The translations under genes were made by a program, and so were the position numbers. A stretch of 64,000 nt of DNA. Source: Streptomyces sp. WAC05374 (GTDB lineage: Bacteria > Actinomycetota > Actinomycetes > Streptomycetales > Streptomycetaceae). Positions 61,826-64,000 of the stretch are shown in pieces. The stretch lies in NCBI RefSeq assembly GCF_004353505.1, contig NZ_SMNQ01000017.1, positions 1 to 64,000 of the forward strand, in the 5' to 3' direction. Under the pieces are notes generated by a model. It was not told where the DNA came from, ran no database searches, and saw only the letters and a list, made by a program, of their open reading frames with translations. The first letter of the stretch is position 1, and each line of letters opens with the position of its first letter.

Positions 61826-62821
61826 CTACAGCAGTGTGCCGCCCGCGACCTCCGTCTCGGCGAGCACGGCCGCCAGACGGTCGCGGACGTCGCCGGAGAG
61901 CCGTACCCGCGCGGCGGCCAGGTTCTCCCGGATGTGGGCGGGCGTGCGGCTGCCCGGGATGGGGACGACGTGGTCGTCCTGGTCCAGCAGCCAGGCCAGG
62001 GCGAGCTGCGCCGGGGTGATGCCGAGCTCCTCGGCGATCCCCCGCACGGGTGCGAAGCGGTCGTTGTTGGCCCGGTGGTTCGCGGCGTCGAACCGGGGCA
62101 TGTGCTGCCGGAAGTCCCCGTCCTCCACCCCGGCGACCTTGCCGGTCAGGAAGCCGGCGCCCAGCGGTGACCAGGCGACGACACCCACGCCCAGCTCGCG
62201 CGCGACGGCCAGCAGCTCCTCGTCGACGTGCCGCCACATGGACCACTCGGTCTGGACCGCCGCCACCGGGTGCACGGCGTGCGCGGCGCGGAGCTGCGCG
62301 GCGGTGACGTTGGACAGCCCGAGATGGCGGACGAGGCCCGCCTCGATCAGTTCGGCGACCGCCCCCACCGTGTCCTCCAGCGGGACCTGGGGGTCGGGGA
62401 AGTGCGGGTAGTACAGGTCGATCCGGTCGGTGCCCAGCTCCCGCAGGCTGGCCTCGGCGTACCCGCGCACATGCTTGGGGTCGGCGTTGACGGCCAGCTC
62501 GCCGAAGGCGTACCCGACCGGGAAGGAGTGCGGCTCGACGCCCTCGGGGAGCCGGAAGCCGAACTTGGTGGCGATGACCACCTCGTCCCGCCGCCCGCCG
62601 AGCGCGGTGCCGATCAGCCGCTCGTTGTGGCCGTCGGCGCCGTAGCCGTCCGAGGTGTCGATGAGCGTGGCCCCGGCGTCCACCGCTGCGAGCAGCGCCC
62701 GCTCGGCGCGCGCGTCGTCGATCTCTCCGTACACCCCGGGCGACAGCACCATCGCGCCGAAGCCGAGAGCCGACACCTCGAGGTCACCGAGCAGGCGGGT
62801 GGGCAGGGCATTGTCGCTCAT
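61826..62821 (-). CDS. Aldo/keto reductase
   Basis: This 331-aa NADPH-dependent TIM-barrel oxidoreductase has the catalytic tetrad region DTSDGYGADGHNERLIG (Asp, Tyr) and VVIATKFGF (Lys). The cofactor-binding WSPLGAGFLTGKV is followed by the C-terminal IPGSRTPAHIRENL. The substrate is unknown. ATG 62821 (MSDNALPTR) is preferred because GGAG lies upstream. Longer starts to 62881 lack one. It is convergent with the DUF3180 gene and downstream of folE. Confidence 0.9.
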   Translation of the reverse strand: MSDNALPTRLLGDLEVSALGFGAMVLSPGVYGEIDDARAERALLAAVDAGATLIDTSDGYGADGHNERLIGTALGGRRDEVVIATKFGFRLPEGVEPHSFPVGYAFGELAVNADPKHVRGYAEASLRELGTDRIDLYYPHFPDPQVPLEDTVGAVAELIEAGLVRHLGLSNVTAAQLRAAHAVHPVAAVQTEWSMWRHVDEELLAVARELGVGVVAWSPLGAGFLTGKVAGVEDGDFRQHMPRFDAANHRANNDRFAPVRGIAEELGITPAQLALAWLLDQDDHVVPIPGSRTPAHIRENLAAARVRLSGDVRDRLAAVLAETEVAGGTLL

Positions 62822-62949
62822 GCGCGGCATCTCCATCCTCGGGTCCAGCGGGACCGTTGAGACTTCCTGACGTACGGGCACGAGTCTTCACCCCGAGCGC
62901 CCGCACGTCCAATGCCGAGAGCGACAACTCCCTTACCGGGGAGGGATTT

Positions 62950-63555
62950 TCAGTCGGCCATGATGAGGCTCATCGCCTCGGCGCGGGTCGCGGGGTCCCT
63001 GAGCTGGCCACGGACCGCCGAGGTGATCGTCTTCGCGCCGGGCTTGCGGATGCCGCGCATCGACATGCACATGTGTTCGCACTCGATGACCACGATGACC
63101 CCGCGCGGCTCCAGGATCTTCATCAGCGAGTCGGCGACCTGGGTGGTCAGACGCTCCTGGACCTGGGGGCGGCGCGCGTACACGTCCACCAGCCGCGCCA
63201 GCTTCGACAGGCCGGTGATCTTGCCGGTGGTGGAGGGAATGTAACCAACGTGAGCAACCCCCCTGAATGGGACAAGATGGTGTTCACAGGTACTAAATAC
63301 TTCGATGTCCTTGACCAGGACCATCTCGTCGTGTCCCAGGTCGAACGTCGTCGTCAGGACGTCCTCGGGCTCCTGCCACAGACCCGCGAATATCTCCTTG
63401 TAGGCCCGCGCCACACGGGCCGGGGTCTCCCGCAGCCCCTCGCGGTCAGGGTCCTCACCGACCGCGAGCAGCAGTTCCCGTACGGCGTTCTCGGCTCGCT
63501 TCTCGTCGAACTCGCCGATCCTGCCCTCGACGTCCAGCGTCACCGGGTCGGTCAT
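62950..63555 (-). CDS. folE: GTP cyclohydrolase I
   Basis: This 201-aa enzyme converts GTP to 7,8-dihydroneopterin triphosphate, the first folate step. Zinc and catalytic residues lie in [21 protein letters not shown] (split around Cys90, His92, His93) and in [12 protein letters not shown]. Codons 85-106 (63238-63303) are strikingly rich in A/T-ending triplets (14 of 22), unlike the rest of the gene. It lies downstream of ftsH, separated by a strong terminator. Confidence 0.97.
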   Translation of the reverse strand: MTDPVTLDVEGRIGEFDEKRAENAVRELLLAVGEDPDREGLRETPARVARAYKEIFAGLWQEPEDVLTTTFDLGHDEMVLVKDIEVFSTCEHHLVPFRGVAHVGYIPSTTGKITGLSKLARLVDVYARRPQVQERLTTQVADSLMKILEPRGVIVVIECEHMCMSMRGIRKPGAKTITSAVRGQLRDPATRAEAMSLIMAD

Positions 63556-63603
63556 GTGTGCCTCGTTCCGTGTTGCCTTGAGTGCGCGCCCAACCGCGCG
63601 CGC

Positions 63604-63647
63604 GAAAGCCGCGCCCCCCAGGCTAGAACCTGGGGGGCGCGGCTTTC
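63604..63647 (-). terminator. Strong terminator between ftsH and folE
   Basis: A perfect 19-bp stem (GAAAGCCGCGCCCCCCAGG at 63604-63622, complement at 63629-63647) closes a 6-nt CTAGAA loop. It lies 25 bp after the ftsH stop in transcription direction and should separate ftsH from folE. Confidence 0.88.
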
Positions 63648-63671
63648 ATTCCGGGGCTTTCGGCCGGGGCC

Positions 63672-64000
63672 TCAGCTCTCGGGGCGCTCCTCGGGGACCG
63701 CCTCCGCCGAGGGGGAGGCCGGCGTGCCCGGGGTCGCCTTGGTGACGTCCGTCGGCGTGGCGCCATTGGTACCCGCCGCGCCGTTGGTCAGCGCCAGCTC
63801 CTTGGGCGAGAGCACCGGCGGCCGCGTCGACGGCGTACGCCGCGAGGAGCCGGTCCACGCCGGGCGGGCCGGGCGCTTGACGATCGGGGCGAAGATCTCG
63901 GCGATCTCCTCCTTGTTGAGCGTCTCCTTCTCCAGAAGCTGGAGGACCAGGTTGTCGAGGACGTCGCGGTTCTCGACGAGGATCTCCCAGGCCTCGTTGT
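63672..64000 (-). CDS. ftsH: FtsH ATP-dependent zinc metalloprotease, C-terminal part
   Basis: Only the last 108 or so codons are in the window. The upstream part lies off the right edge. The visible sequence begins NEAWEILVENRDVLDNLV and continues LLEKETLNKEEIAEIFAPI, the helical end of the FtsH protease domain. A Pro/Thr/Ala-rich actinobacterial tail ends VPEERPES. FtsH degrades membrane proteins. The ftsH-folE order is conserved in actinobacteria. Confidence 0.9.
   Translation of the reverse strand, partial: NEAWEILVENRDVLDNLVLQLLEKETLNKEEIAEIFAPIVKRPARPAWTGSSRRTPSTRPPVLSPKELALTNGAAGTNGATPTDVTKATPGTPASPSAEAVPEERPES

Overview
The window is a chromosomal stretch of a Streptomyces (high-GC Gram-positive actinomycete). 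GC is very high, GTG starts are common, and several genes appear leaderless. The gene order trpS, proC, protein kinase, ilvD, ppx, radA, disA, mutY, sigE-cseABC, M23 peptidase, clpC, lsr2, coaX/nadC/nadB/panC, nuoD, folP/folB/folK, folE, ftsH is, from memory, that of the S. coelicolor core region around SCO3334-SCO3404. No insertion sequence, prophage, integrase, tRNA gene or CRISPR array was seen. Nearly everything is core or conserved. The main candidate accessory gene is a NACHT-type NTPase at 28656-31706.

Layout. Positions 1-550 hold the leader and tandem promoters of an rRNA operon that runs off the left edge on the minus strand. Divergently, trpS (715-1713) is preceded by a 13-residue leader peptide with two adjacent Trp codons and a textbook attenuator. 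From 1.8 to 6 kb lies a minus-strand operon (ABC exporter ATPase and permease, acetyltransferase, proC) and two small proteins. From 6 to 16 kb are a receptor-like Ser/Thr kinase, ilvD, a TetR regulator, a TIM-barrel isomerase-like protein, ppx, a Cys-rich unknown and a membrane-tethered sigma/anti-sigma-like fusion. radA and disA (15.5-19 kb) flank a 900-bp non-coding region full of inverted and tandem repeats. Parts of this repeat recur 22 kb away. A PAP2 phosphatase, mutY and the cell-envelope-stress operon sigE-cseA-cseB-cseC follow (20-25 kb). Then come a TetR-controlled drug exporter, an M23 peptidase, the NACHT gene, a D-Ala-D-Ala carboxypeptidase with a TTA codon, clpC, lsr2, argA and a BlaI-type repressor.

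The 39.6-45.1 kb block is a cofactor operon (DUF2520 dehydrogenase-like protein, panC, nadB, nadC, coaX) making pantothenate, NAD and the first step of CoA. Next are an ArsR-type regulator, a NarL-type two-component pair, a DUF185 methyltransferase translationally coupled to a stand-alone nuoD, an osmoprotectant-type ABC transporter (52-55.7 kb), a divergent esterase/MprF-like pair and the folate cluster folP, NTF2-like, folB, folK, DUF3180, with folE next to ftsH at the right edge.

The themes are envelope homeostasis (sigE-cse, carboxypeptidase, M23 peptidase, MprF-like, PAP2), DNA integrity and c-di-AMP (radA, disA, mutY), and cofactor synthesis. The observations most worth a second look are the interspersed palindromic repeat family, the NACHT/LRR-like protein, the rare-codon patch inside folE, the trpS attenuator, the sigma/anti-sigma fusion, and the DUF185-nuoD pair.
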